This document shows positions 45,600 to 57,643 of a stretch of 64,000 nt of DNA, piece by piece. Where the stretch lies: assembly GCA_964034945.1 (NCBI GenBank), contig OZ035962.1, forward strand, positions 23,655,530 through 23,719,529, read 5' to 3'. Origin of the DNA: Chrysopilus asiliformis. Lineage: Eukaryota; Arthropoda; Insecta; Diptera; Rhagionidae. Below the pieces are notes generated by a model. The model ran no database searches. It saw only the letters and a list, made by a program, of their open reading frames with translations, and had not been told where the DNA came from. The translations under genes were made by a program, and so were the position numbers. Each line of letters begins with the position of its first letter. Position 1 is the first letter of the stretch.

Positions 45600-48105
45600 A
45601 ATACTGAGCAGAGAATCTTCTAAAAAGCATTCTCATGCGAATAAAAAATAATTCATCTCTAAAGTATAGAAGCTTGAGGAAGAAAGAGAGAAGTGCCCGT
45701 TTATCATTTAAAATGACTTTCTTATCAGGTTTGATCAACTTTAACACTTTTATATTGACCGTTTAGGGTTGAAAATTTTATAGAAAACCCCACCGATATA
45801 AAGAAACCCAGTTTCCATTAAATTTAAAAACCTTTTTCCTGATTTAAATGTGCCATTAGCAAATTAAAAATCAAAACACCAGCAAACATTATATATCATA
45901 TAGGAATATATTATAGATTTAGTAGAAAGTTTGTAACGCATTGAACAAAACGTCGACCACAAACCACCAGAGCGTTTGAAAATCCAAAAAAATTTGGATT
46001 TCCGCATGTCCGTTCGTCCATTAGTGATACGGAAAGCGGGCAACGGATTCTTAATCAGAGGCCCGGAAAAACCCCCCTACGCCCAGTTTCAGCGAAATCG
46101 GAGATCTGTCACTAAATTGAAAAAATCGCACCCTGGATTTTTTGGGGCAATCTTCTCATAAAAAAAATCTATTTTCAGTCTGTTCTGACTAAATCAGTTT
46201 TTTTATGGTAAAATTCAATTTAATATTGAGTTCGTAGCAGATGTTGAGTTCAATTTCGCAAGTTATTTTGATACTAAACCTTGCGATTGTCTCGCCCAAG
46301 AACGATTGGCAATAAAATGTCTTTCAAAAGGTATTGTATTTCGTCGCCATCATTCGCTTATTAGAATCAAAATTTTAATTATGAAATCAATATTAACATT
46401 CAGCATTATTTCAAAAGCTCAACAATTAGGATTTTGACCCAAAGCAATTTTGAATTTAAATCACCTTCAGTAGAAATACAAGTGTTGCTAACTCGGCGAA
46501 TTTTTCCAACAAATTATATCAAAAACGTTTAAGAATAGTTTTGTGAATTATTTATAAGAACACGACAAACAATTATAAAATATGAGCTTGTAAAATCATC
46601 TTTAATCTCAAACACCAGTATTCGCAATTAATTTATTGTTGACTTGGCCGTTTTCTTAGATAATTCACATTTTCATCACACAGTATAATCTGTCTCAAAT
46701 CGTAAATGAATTATTTATCCTATTAGCTAGCAAGTTGCTTAGTTGAAATATTCAGAAATCGCAACGTCTTGTAATTCTGCAATTATCCTAGTGGCATAAT
46801 TAAAAATTAACAAATGAAAATTACCTGAAAATATTATATAAAGCATTCAGGGAGAACCTGATGCTGAGGTCAATGATATGAAATCTCATCCACTTGGAAA
46901 CTTGATTTCCACCACAAATTCCATACGTCTGCCTGAAGTTCTGTATATGTAGGTTCATGGATTTCCTTGCTACGTTGTCGCCAGGATCAGAAGAAAAGTC
47001 GGAAAATTAAGTAAGAGAAGAATATATCCGCATGGCTGTACCGAATACAATAAATTTTCGTTTGTGTTTGTTAAGGTCGTGTTTGGGACTCGTTTAGGCA
47101 TTAATTTCAATTTTCCGTCTTTTTCTCCACATAGTTGAGAAAATGGCATTAAAACATTGGACAAATTTAATTTTTAGGTTTTTCACTTTTTTCAGAGGTT
47201 TTTTTTGTGGATTTAATTTTCTGGCATCGTTGGATAAACGTGGATTAGAACTTATCCTTGCAACTTAGAATTCCGCCAGACTAAGTACTAAATAGATTCA
47301 TTTAACACCTGAAATTGATAAAGTTTTTTCGAGGTTCTGTCCAGTACTATCCCATAAATTCAATGGCATTTTTTCCTAAACAGAAAAAGAAAAGAAATTA
47401 ACGTTACGATAACCTTTTAGCTGGCGAAAAACTTTTTTTTTTTTGACAATGTTTCTTGTTTTGAACGAAGTATCTGAAAGCCTACTATTTATAAACATAG
47501 TTTAAAAATAGATAAAAAAAGATAGTTAAATAAAAAAAAGTTTTATAACAAAAGATAGTTTTCTACAGCTTTCTACAGTATCTACTGTTTGAGTCGTATA
47601 TATCCGAGCCCCGCATTATCCGGTGACTTGGAGACCAAAATTTTAAAAATCTTACAAATCAAGTTATTCGTATCATTCGAATACAATACTTGTATATAAT
47701 TAAAAATAAGAAAAAGAAAAAAAAGCAAATTTTTGAGTTAGGGGTTGCCCTGTCTAGCTAAAAGGTTTAGGTACTGTATTTTATTTCATTAAAAAAATTT
47801 TACAGCTTCTTTTGATTTCACTTCACTAGTTTGATAAAACTGATTATATGTTTCAGTTTTAGTACCAGGAAGACGGAGCCATTCTCGGCGACCTCAAAAT
47901 CCTACTTTTGCTAATTTTTGGGGAAAAACTAAATTCACATTATCTTTACAGAGTTTTTCCAGAGTTTTTAAATTCCCGATCTAGAAAGCTAGAACTAAAA
48001 CTAACGCGCGATAACAAAATTTCATAGAAATCGGTTGAGTGGTTATTGAGTAATCGCTGTCACCGATTTTTGAAACGTTGTTTTGAGACACCAGGTGAGG
48101 GTTAT
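45600..48105. other. AT-rich intergenic DNA
   Basis: About 2.5 kb. A piece at 45990-46140 (CCGCATGTCCGTTCGTCC ... GTTTCAGCGAAATCGG) looks like a degenerate member of the family A/B type repeats. Otherwise nothing recognised. Confidence 0.4.
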
Positions 48106-48497
48106 CGAAGGGAGGGAAAAGTCAGGTTTGTAGTTTTAGAAATCGAAAACCATTAGCCCCCTTAGTAACACTGTAAAGTTTCATTAAGATCGGACCACCC
48201 AATTCGAAGATAACAGGCGAGGGGTATCGAGGGGAGGGAAAAGTCAGGTTTGTAGTTGAAAATCAAAAGCCCTTAGCCCCCTTAGTAATACTGTAAAGTT
48301 TCATTAAGATAGGACCACCCAATTCGAAGATAACAGGCGAGGGGTATCGAGGGGAATTTTGTCAGAGGTGAGACCTATCTAGATCGATTCCTTGTCCCCG
48401 AAAATCTCTAACCCCCAAGTTTCGTGAAAATCGTTAGGCGGGTTTTCGAGATCGTTTGTGCAGACAGACAGACAGACAGACAGACATTCCTCGTAGG
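48106..48497 (-). repeat. Dispersed repeat family C with internal tandem duplication
   Basis: Two tandem units of about 120 bp (GGTATCGAGGGGAGGGAAAA ... CCCTTAGCCCCCTTAGTAA ... AACAGGCGA), then the ATCGATTCCTTGTCCCCGAA block, GACAGACAG and CCTCGTAGGAT. The other two copies of the family have only one unit. Confidence 0.75.
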
Positions 48498-48709
48498 ATA
48501 ATCTTGCTTATGCTGAGTGTAAAATATTTTAAAAAATCCTGTGGGAACAGATTTTTTTTTTTTTTAAACTTGTTCAAAATGTTTCAAAAAACACATTAAC
48601 AGTTTTTTTTAGAGCTTTTACGAGTATAATAATCTTGTAAGCTTAAAGTCGGTCAATATTTTTACAAAAAAGTTTTCAAAAGAATTGAAAATTTGCCTGC
48701 CAAATTTAA

Positions 48710-49062
48710 CCTAATGCCCCCCCCCCCCCCCCCTTAATGGTCCATTTTTACCCATGAACGAACTTCGCCTCGCCATTTACGAAAAACAAATCTGTGCAAA
48801 ATTTCAAGTCTGTAACTCAATCCATGCGCCCGCAATCCGCGCCACAGACGGACAGACGGACAGACGGGCAGACGGACAGACGAACGGACGGACGGACTAG
48901 CAAAATTCAATTTTTTTAATCATTCTAAACACACTGGTGTAATTCATTTTTTTTTTGTGCGATGACGGGATCTTGACGTTAAGTAAGGCAAAGTAAGGCA
49001 AAGTTAATAGAAACAGTAAGGCAAAGTTAATATACCCTTTGGTTTCACCATATGGGTATAAA
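48710..49062 (-). mobile_element. Repeat family B, truncated inverted copy
   Basis: Reverse of 39011-39531: a run of 17 C (48717-48733), then CTTAATGGTCCATTTTTACCC, the CAGACGGACAGACGG minisatellite, CACACTGGTGTAATTC, and the end TTTCACCATATGGGTATAA. The GGCAAAGTTAATA segment near the end is triplicated. The far third of the family is absent. Confidence 0.78.
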
Positions 49063-50621
49063 AATGTTCCAACAAAATATTTGAAAAAAAAAAAATTATG
49101 TTGGTAGATTTTCTAAAAAATTAATTTTCTCACATCCTTTCCAACAGTTCAAACTGAAAAATCATTTAGTATTCTACTTATCAGTTATTATAATCAAATC
49201 CTGAAAGTTTTTCATTTTCCAGAACAAAAGTTCAACAAGTAAATTTTTCAAAAGCTTCATAATCATTTTCACCTTCTGTTTCCATCATTATCATGGTCAA
49301 TTTTAAAACCACCCAGAAATGATCTCTTTTGCAGGAAATTCAATATCAAAAGGCCTTTTCACAATGTTCAGGAGCCTTCTTCTATCTAGAAACCCCACTG
49401 ATCATCACAGTTCTTGCGTAACACAATATAGAGAAAGAATATCTCTTTTGAGTATGTTCTGAAACAGGATATTAAACTCATTCCAAGGGACACCAAGTCA
49501 TCTACTCCATAAATCCGTATCTTCCAAAAAAGTTATTTGTATGGCCGATGAATACAATAGATGTGGGAAGGATATTTTCCTCGTTCATAAACAGGAGGCC
49601 AGGACAAACTCGTCTAGACACGATGTGATTAATTAGAAATTTTTGGGACATTCCATATGCTCTTCAAAGATTATTTCCGGCCTTTCTAGTGCTTTACTAA
49701 CATGGCTCCAGGATGTAGTTCCTTCAGTACAATCCTGAAATCTGCTGTATCATTTTTTTTTTATATTACATTTCATTATTTCATTTTGTTTTTTCATGCG
49801 ATGCTTTGTAGCGTAAAATGTTTTGAAAACTAGACAAAGGGAACCTTTTGATTGGGTAAATTTATAATAAACGAACATGTTTTCATCACATTTTGGGTAA
49901 TTTTCTCCACAAACAGAATTTAAGCTGAAAAATTGCTGCTAATAAAAATAACAAAGGTTCTCAACGAAAAATGTGCTAAATTCCATTTGGATTGCGACAT
50001 GAACAATTTTTATTCCTCTTTGACATGTCCAGAAGCATGTTTCAAGCATTATCCGAATAAAAAAATGTTTTTCAACATGGAATTCACCCTGCGTTGGATT
50101 TGGCCATGTGACATAAAAGTGCGGAAGATTGAAATTACACACCGGCAATCATTGATAGAAATCAGATTGACAAGTGTGGCTAATTTATTACATACCCATT
50201 TCAGTATCATATTTACAATATTTTCAGTGAATTTTCAGTTTTTTCTGCAGAGCTAGAAATTTGAAACCTTCAATATATCAAGATCAAACCATTAAAAAGT
50301 TGATGGCATCGAAGTCACGAAAGGAAAAAAATCTTTGAATTCTTTATGAGGAAGAAAGTAACGCGATAGAGAACATGAACTCCCTCATTGGTTGGCAATT
50401 TTCCATGGTATTTATTTCCATTAGCACGAGCTGCTATGCATAAGAATGAGGATATGCTTATACTCCACTTTTTTGGTGCGAATTATCCAATTTTTGTGAA
50501 TAATAGGGAGCAATGAGTGTCCTTCGGAAACAGGAGTTTTTGTATTTGCCCACTTTATTGCTCATTTTTATGCATAGGCTAGGCGTCCATTGATACATTA
50601 CTTTTAATTTTTACCTCAGTT
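49063..50621. other. AT-rich intergenic DNA
   Basis: Contains a 107-codon frame (49933-50256, +) with several Cys but no recognisable domain or clear signal peptide. Treated as chance. Confidence 0.4.
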
Positions 50622-51145
50622 TTTATACCCGTATGGTGAAATCAAAGGGTATATTAGATTTGCCTTACCGTTTGTAACGCCAAGATCCCGTCATCACAAA
50701 AAAAAAAAAAGAATTACACCAGTGTGCTTAGAATAATAATAAAAATTGAATTTAGCATGTCCGTCCGTCCGTCTGTCCGTCTGTCCATCCGTCTGTTCGT
50801 CTGTCCATCCGTCTGTAGCGCGGATTGCGGGCGCACGGATTGAGTTACAGACTTGAAATTTTTCACAGATTCGTTTTTCGTAAAATGCGAGGATAAGTTC
50901 GTTAATGGGCAAAAATGGACCATTAGGGGGGGTACCCCCATACAAACGAAAATGTTTTTTGCGAATATCTCAAAAACGACGCATCTTATCAAAAAAGTCC
51001 AAGAACAAAAGTTATTTAGGATATGATTCCCATACATCAAAATCCGATTGGAATAAATTTTAAAAAATCTTATTGGAAAGTTTGACTTCAAAGTGGAATT
51101 TTGGTACAACTGTTCGAATTTTGATACGAATATCACCATACGGGT
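50622..51145 (+). mobile_element. Repeat family B, full copy
   Basis: TTTTATACCCGTATGGTGAAATC ... GAATATCACCATACGGGT. Interior as in 39011-39531, with a TCCGTCCGTCTG minisatellite. Text downstream (CAATAATTGCCATATTGGGA) continues to match other copies for about 50 bp. Confidence 0.78.
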
Positions 51146-51870
51146 TTTCAATAATTGCCATATTGGGAATTATAGCTTTTGTTATGTTTAAATAAAAAGC
51201 TTGCAAACATGAATCAATGTTTAAACGAAATTCTAAATTACATTCACCTAATTGTTCGTCAAAAGAACAGAAGAATTAAAAATATATCCTCTAGTTTTCA
51301 TAAAACACAAAAAACACGTGCTGCCAACCCATATTTCAGCCATTAACTTATCTTAACTTCAAAGTGCCAAATACAAAACAGAAAACAGGTGTTCTACTAG
51401 TAAAAAATTCTTAACCTGAGAAATGAGTCGTGAATATCCCAATTTTTCATGTCATACATTATTTTATGGATTCAACAGATTCCCAACCACCACATTTGTA
51501 TATGCTTAAGAGTGTACTCATTCATACAAGAACTTTTAGGTGCCGACTTTAAACGGAAAGTAAGTATGGGATGTAAATTGTGTTTTATGATACACACATG
51601 TATATATGTATAGTAAGGGGTTTAAATATTTTAGGAACGCAGAAATTTTGTAAAACATTCATACTTATATTTATATAGCAATTCAACATTTCAAGTACTT
51701 TACAGCCATTTATCAAACTGAATTTTATGTGTTTCGTAATTACTCTTCCAGGAAATTCTTCTAGCATTTATTTAAAGATCCAACGTAAATAATTTCGTAT
51801 TGTCCTACAAAAAAAACCACATTTTGTTGCTTTTTGCATAATGATTTAACCCTCTTTATGTTTTTCACTG
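51146..51870. other. AT-rich intergenic DNA
   Basis: Nothing recognised beyond residual family B flank at the left. Confidence 0.4.
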
Positions 51871-52137
51871 GTATTTGCCCATTAACGAGCTTAGCCTCGC
51901 ATTTTACGAAAAACGGATCTGCGCAAAATTTCAAGTCTCTAGCTCAATCCGTGCGCCCGCAATCTGCGCCACAGACGGCCGGACAGACGGACAGACAGAC
52001 GGACGGACAGACGGACAGACAGACGGACGGACAGACGGACATACAAAATTCAACTTTTTTTATCATTCTAAACACACTGGTGTAATTCATTTTAATATGT
52101 GATGACGGGATCTTGGCGTTTCACCATACGACTATAA
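51871..52137 (-). mobile_element. Repeat family B, short inverted copy
   Basis: Reverse fragment: TGCCCATTAACGAGCTTAGCC ... CAGACGGACAGACAGACGGA minisatellite (51974-52038) ... GATGACGGGATCTTGGCG joined to TTTCACCATACGACTATAAAAA. The stretch between the last two blocks is deleted relative to other copies. Confidence 0.75.
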
Positions 52138-53075
52138 AAACGATTCAAAAGATCTCCAAGCCTAATGAAAATCATAATTGTTGGTTGAATGAATACGAAG
52201 TTTAGGGCAAAAATTGGGAAGCAATTATCGGCGATTTTACTGCGGTGATCAAAATATTAAAGAAATGTAATGAACAATTTTTTTCGCGAGTTCATCAGCT
52301 TTTGAAGATTTCGACCACGCTTCTCGTGTGAATATCGTCTGTTGAACGATCCATTTTCCACCTTGAAGGGGTTAAAACCGTAACTTAGAAATTGCATGGG
52401 TTAAGATTGTCTAAATGAGCCAGCTTTTCTTAGCACTTCTAAAGAAGTATTTATTTATAAATATTTTTATATTCGGGTTTTAACCCGAAGAGATTGTGAC
52501 TACTTTTATAAGTGTATAATATCTTAACTAAAATTTTGCAAAAAAATTTTGTTTTTGCGTATTTTTTCATAAGTTTTCTACACCAAGGGCACCTACCGCC
52601 GTGAAAGTAGCTCCTCGATTTATTTTGCGAAAATCTAGCCTGGGATGTTCACGTGAATACAGTTTGCGAATATGCGAAAAAGGCGACCTTCGTAAAATGA
52701 ATACCTCTATCATATTTACAGACGAGTCTTATTTTTGGGTGACAAACATTATTAGACGTGCTTGGACGAAAAATGGTGAAAAGATGATTTGCACCGTCAA
52801 AACCGTCAAGTTTTCTAATCAGTAACACGCCATTCACTTAATATTAGATAGTATTGTATTACGTAGTATACCAGGGAGAGTTTAGTTCGCTTGTATTAAA
52901 ATGTAATACTGATTTTCAGTCCAGCGTATAAAAAATTTTTTTTTTTATATTTTATGCCAGGAGCTTAGGCAAATTGCCTCTAATGCCGAAGCGCAGCTCA
53001 AGAAATCATTCATTCAACCATTCATACAATCCATTCACACACTGAATACTCCTCATCACACTGCAACGAAGACTT
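52138..53075. other. AT-rich intergenic DNA
   Basis: Holds one short transposase-like frame (52601-52825) described separately. Nothing else. Confidence 0.4.
52601..52825 (+). pseudogene. Possible Tc1-like transposase fragment
   Basis: A 75-codon frame containing MNTSIIFTDESYFWV followed by RAWTKNGEK, which resembles the first catalytic block of Tc1-like transposases (FSDESRF...VRR). The match is short and other catalytic blocks are absent, so this is tentative. Confidence 0.3.
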
Positions 53076-53153
53076 GGCGCGACAGTACATTTTTATGGCG
53101 CGCCAGTACATTTTTATGGCGCGACAGTACATTTTTATGGCGCGACAGTACAA
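53076..53153. repeat. 21-bp tandem repeat GGCGCGACAGTACATTTTTAT
   Basis: Three full and one partial copy at 53076, 53097, 53118 and 53139. The second unit has one change (GGCGCGCCAGTAC). Confidence 0.92.
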
Positions 53154-54246
53154 TTGATTTTTATTGTGCAACAAAATTTACCATTTGTAATACTATTTTC
53201 ATAGTTTAAATTAACTACTTTAATTGTATTTCGGATGCCGCTACTAAATAACCAAATTATTTTTCTCTGAGTGTATCTCAACATGTCTGTAAATGGCAGT
53301 AAAAAAGACTTGTGAACTTGAGTTGACTTTCTGCACCCTATAAAATTTAAAAAAAAAGCCTTCAAGGGAGCTTGAGGATCTATACAGCAACTAACGAATT
53401 TCTCCTGTTCTGTATTGTATATGTAACTCGAAAAATGTCCTTTTTGTATATACAGTTCTAATGAATCTCAGAGGAAGCTCTTTACGAATCACATGGAAAA
53501 ATCCTTTTCTCGGCATACAAAAAAAGCAACAAATCTTTTTGGCGTATGACAAATTATTGTGGAAAGATGGGAAATTTTGAGACGAATTCTTTTTTTTTTA
53601 TCCAAAGGGCTTGTGAACAGTCTGCACTACAGCCTCTTGTACCATGTACGGGTATAAGAATATTAACTTATGTATATAGATGATGATGTTTTTCTTGTAA
53701 AAACTTTATGACTCTTAACGTGAATGAAAATGGCATTATTTGAGCAATAAAGTATTTGCCTCTACTTTAAGTTCTTAAAAGATATCGTCTAAGGTTTTCA
53801 TTGCATTTTTTTGTGTTCTTGGAACTTCCTTCAAAAGGAGTCCTTTAAAATGGTATTGTCGGAAATTTATAAAAAAAATTATTTAATTGTGCATTTTCTA
53901 AATGGTAAAAGCATAGCCAGTTATTCTTAAAAAAAAGTTGCTTTTGATAGGAAAAAAGTTGCTTATGATTCGTTGTCGTTTGAAGTTCGCTATATTTACT
54001 AGTGGTGATAACAACGTGCTGCTCGAATACAAACTCTTCTGTTGATGGGTTAAAATACGTTATAAATATTGCAATACTACTATCTCAATAGTGCAATACA
54101 AATTTTGTGCCCCATTCTTTGAAGAATTTTTTGGGTCCCTAAACATCTTTAATAACTGAAGATTTTAGAGTTTTTTTTTTGAAGTTCGAAAATTTGAAGA
54201 CGTCTTTTAGGCAACCAATCTCTCGCTCAGAATTTTCTATCAGAAA
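53154..54246. other. AT-rich intergenic DNA
   Basis: Nothing recognised. Confidence 0.4.
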
Positions 54247-54367
54247 ATGTTTTACGGTAAACTTGCGTTTATTCTTTTTCTATTGAATTGCTGGGGTGGA
54301 AGATCCTGCTGCCAATTCACCTGAATCCAAACAGGATAACGCCAAGGCCGACCAATCCGTCGAATAA
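54247..54367 (+). pseudogene. Putative small secreted peptide, one-base frameshift
   Basis: ATG at 54247 opens MFYGKLAFILFLL, a good signal-peptide core. A frame one base later continues IAGVEDPAANSPE and SKQDNAKADQSVE to TAA at 54365. The tail is acidic and polar, low in complexity but unlike the AT-rich background; AATAAA overlaps the stop. With one extra base ignored near 54285 the product is about 39 residues with a cleavage site after IAG. No splice acceptor lies between the two frames. I recognise no family. It could be a decayed secreted-peptide gene, a read error, or chance. Confidence 0.3.
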
Positions 54368-54705
54368 AAATATAAATTAATAGTACCGCACTAAAACTGT
54401 TATACGCCAAATAAAACTTACTCTTTTCCTTTTCTCTTTTACATCACCATAGAAATTTAGAATTATTTTACTTTCTTCGATCTATCAAACTTCTGCCAGA
54501 AACGTATTAAATCGTAATTTGTAAAATATGTAATTTTCAAATCCTACACCAAATCCGGACGACAAATTTTATAATGTACTAGAATTTGGACCCGGCTACG
54601 CCTGGCTAAAGGCGTGAGTAGAACAAAATCTAAGAAAACAAAGTTCAATTGGCAATAAATTAGATAGAATAAGCTGTCCGTGCGTTTCTTTAAACGATTC
54701 GGATT

Positions 54706-55075
54706 TTCTGTACCCCCTCCTCTTACTCCTCTATATCTCGGGCTACTTTTTACTGGGTCTATGTTGGGGCTGGACGCCCGACGAACATCTATGCAAAATT
54801 TCAGGCCAATCGGTTCAGCAGTTTCCCCGCGAAAGACTAAGATAGCGCAAAAACTAAGTTTCGAAATCACTTTACCCCCTCCTCTTACTCCCCCCTCCCC
54901 GTACTTCCCTCTCCCCTTACTACCCCCGCCCCTAGCGCTACTTTTCCGTATGCCTATGTTGGAACCAGAGCTACCACAGACACTCATCCAAATTTCAAGT
55001 CAATCGGTTCAGCCGTTTTTGCGTGAAAGAAGAACAGACAGACAGACACCAACTCATTTTTATGTGTTAGTATGA
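54706..55075 (-). mobile_element. Nonautonomous Helitron, 3'-truncated, duplicated interior
   Basis: Reverse copy whose 5' end is intact: ...CAACTCATTTTTATGTGTTAGTATGA|T, i.e. A|TCATACTAACACATAAAAATG on the - strand. Interior modules (GTTGGGGCTGGAC, CCGCGAAAGACTAAG, CCCCCTCCTCTTACTCCC) are partly duplicated. The hairpin/CTAG end is missing on the left. Confidence 0.72.
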
Positions 55076-56006
55076 TTAGCCAAATTGATCCCTTCAGAAT
55101 ATTAGCGCTCATATTGTAACGCTGCAACTGTCAAATTGATCGGATTATAAATAGATTTTTTTTTCAAATTTCTCTACTTTTCATTGATTTTTCAGGAACA
55201 TAAACACCGAAAATTTCATCCTCGCCCAGATGTACGGCCAGATGAAAAAGGCAAACATTTCTCTTTGTTTACCAATAGGCTAGTACGATCGGACCTCTTT
55301 CGTTTTCTATCTGTGCTAGATTTTAGGTAACCAGTAAAAAGTGAACCAAAACTTACGGAGGGATTCAGGTGGCAAGGCGGACGAGGATCAAACGATCAAA
55401 AATACAATGAACGGACCCAGGATGGACAAACGGATGGACTTCTCAAGCTAAGTATATGAGAACCTGAACTTTTCCCTTGACAAATAAAACTCATTTCCTC
55501 TTCCAGTCGGATTCTACAAGGCATCGCATTTAACAATACATCGCTTGAAATAAGTTTAACATTGAGGATAATTAGTTGCTATTTTATCGTAAGAAAACCA
55601 TACAATTCGAATCTTCATATCCTAAGAGGACTAATTTTTCCTTTGTTCGCCACGGCCAGATAGTATTCCTTTAAGTTTTGCACCCGACTTCATGTTAAAG
55701 TGGTCGTAGTGCAAATATGAAAAGTTTTTCTTTAGAAAATTCCCTCAAGCTTTGATATTATCTTAAGCTATTTTTATATGCTTGCCTGAGCAATAAAGAA
55801 CATTGTTATTGTTCAAATTACAAAACATATGTGACTTTGTTCACTTTCTGTTCGGCTAACTTTTCCACTTAGAAATTCTGAAATTCTAATTCTTTATGTC
55901 ATTCCTGTACATTGATTTGGATATTCAATTACTGAACACGGTTAAAAATTTAAGGATTTACATGAATCAAATTTTATTTATCATAAAAAATTTTATTCAA
56001 CATTTC
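55076..56006. other. Intergenic DNA
   Basis: Nothing recognised. Confidence 0.4.
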
Positions 56007-56009
56007 TAA

Positions 56010-56371
56010 GTCCGGTATTACAGTTGGCTTATTTAAGCCGGCAACTTTTAGGCTTAATAAGCCAATGTGCTTACATTTGTGGCTTAAATAAGTCAATCCT
56101 GTTTGCATATGCTACACAAGTTTACATGTGTGTGTGTGGACTCAAACAATTGAAATTGCTGCTGCTCATATACTTCCCAAGATCTTTACCTGCTGACGGT
56201 CAGAACGAAAATGATTTCTCCCTACTACTTTTCCCAAACCGGTTCACACGCTTTGCATGTATGCAGATTGTCGATAAGCCATGATTTCGACTGGCAACTT
56301 TTCCCTCCTTAGTCGTTTCTCCCGAAAATCGGCTTAAGTAAGCCCGAAAGTTGCCGTGTGTAATACCGCGC
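56010..56371. mobile_element. 362-bp MITE, empty copy of the split element
   Basis: Ends GTCCGGTATTACAGTTGGC and the inverse of GCGCGGTATTACACACGGC, flanked by TAA (left) and TTA (right). The interior word CTTTACCTGCTGACGGTCAG is the uninterrupted form of the site that received the 1147-bp insert in 42016-43532 (inverse orientation). Confidence 0.85.
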
Positions 56372-57212
56372 TTAGAGTCAGAAGTTTTAACAAACAAATG
56401 GATTTCAACTGCATTTAGTAAAACACAAACACCAAGATATGATTTGGAAAAAATGGAAAATTGTGTTCTTTAATTAGATGAACCTACAGTGCTGTGCATA
56501 ACATACCGGATTTTTTTAAATTTTTAGATAATTACCTTTTGCATACTGAAAGAATGAATATTCGCTAAAGAGATTTTCAGACCTTTTATTTTATTATGTT
56601 TTTAGTTAAGAAATATAAAAATACAATAATATTTGATTAAAAAAAGTATTTTAATCTTTTTTTATAAAATACAATGCTTTGTTCTAATGTGCAAAACATT
56701 CCGGATTTTCGAATATGCTCCATATTACCCATGTTTGCCCTAATGTGGTTGTCAATTTTTGATGAATTCCGTTATCTGAGTTATTGATGCTCAAGTTAAA
56801 GTAGTTGCAGTCGGATTTTAGTATTTTCAATATGGCGAAAACAAAATATAACAATTTTATTAAAACTCGCGTCGTAGAAGATTTTAAACAGGGTTTAAAA
56901 CAAAAGTTAATTGCTGAAAATTATCAATTGCCAACATCCACAGTTTTTGATATTATTAGTAAATTTCGGAGTGGAAAAACACTTAAAACCATCCATTCTG
57001 GAGGTCGTCCTCGTAAGACTTCACCAAAAATCGACTGTAAAATTAAAAATATGGTTCTAAAAAATCCGTTTATCTGTTCCCAAAGTATTGTGAATGAATT
57101 AAATCTACCAATTGTTGCTAGTACTGTGCGAAGGCGCTTGATAGAAGCAAATTTACCTGCATTTCGGCCAGCAAAGAAGCCCCTGCTAAAAGCTACGCAT
57201 CGTATGAAAAGG

Positions 57213-57272
57213 TAATCTTTTTGGTGGTCTCTGCTAACAGCCAATTTCTTACATCAATTTGGGTTTTTTTAG
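57213..57272 (+). other. Intron of the Tc1-like transposase
   Basis: 60 bp, AG|gtaatc ... tttttttag|A, phase 2. Without splicing the frame hits a TAA at once. Confidence 0.75.
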
Positions 57273-57392
57273 ATTGAACTTCGCTAACAAACATTTGGAT
57301 TGGTCGATAAATAAATGGAGAACTGTACTTTTTAGCGATGAAAGTAAATTCAACATTTTTTCTCCCGATGGTAATATCCATGTCAGGCGTAA

Positions 57393-57643
57393 AGCTCGAT
57401 CCAGACTACACGATGTACGGGGTACGAGGTTGGCACGTACCCCGAACATCGAGTGTTTGGATGGGAAATTTGCACATGGTTTCACCTAGTGAGTAAAATC
57501 AGAAGCTGTTTGATTATCCTCGTACGTGGTAACCGCGTACACGAATGAGCAAAACCCTGTGCAGTGTGGATGCAGTTCCATGTACGAGGAAACCAAAAAC
57601 CTCGTATCTCGTACCCCGTACATCGTGTAGTCTGGATCGAGCT
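57393..57643. mobile_element. Harbinger-like MITE inside Tc1 transposase
   Basis: 251 bp flanked by TAA (57390-57392, 57644-57646). TIRs AGCTCGATCCAGACTACACG... / complement run about 38 bp with GTACGGGGTACGAG. Inner palindromes include CGTGGTAACCGCG. The transposase reading frame resumes exactly on the other side. Confidence 0.9.

Noticed and set aside
49933..50256. 107-codon + strand frame with several Cys
   Set aside because: No signal peptide with a clean cleavage site, no known Cys pattern and no conserved neighbours.
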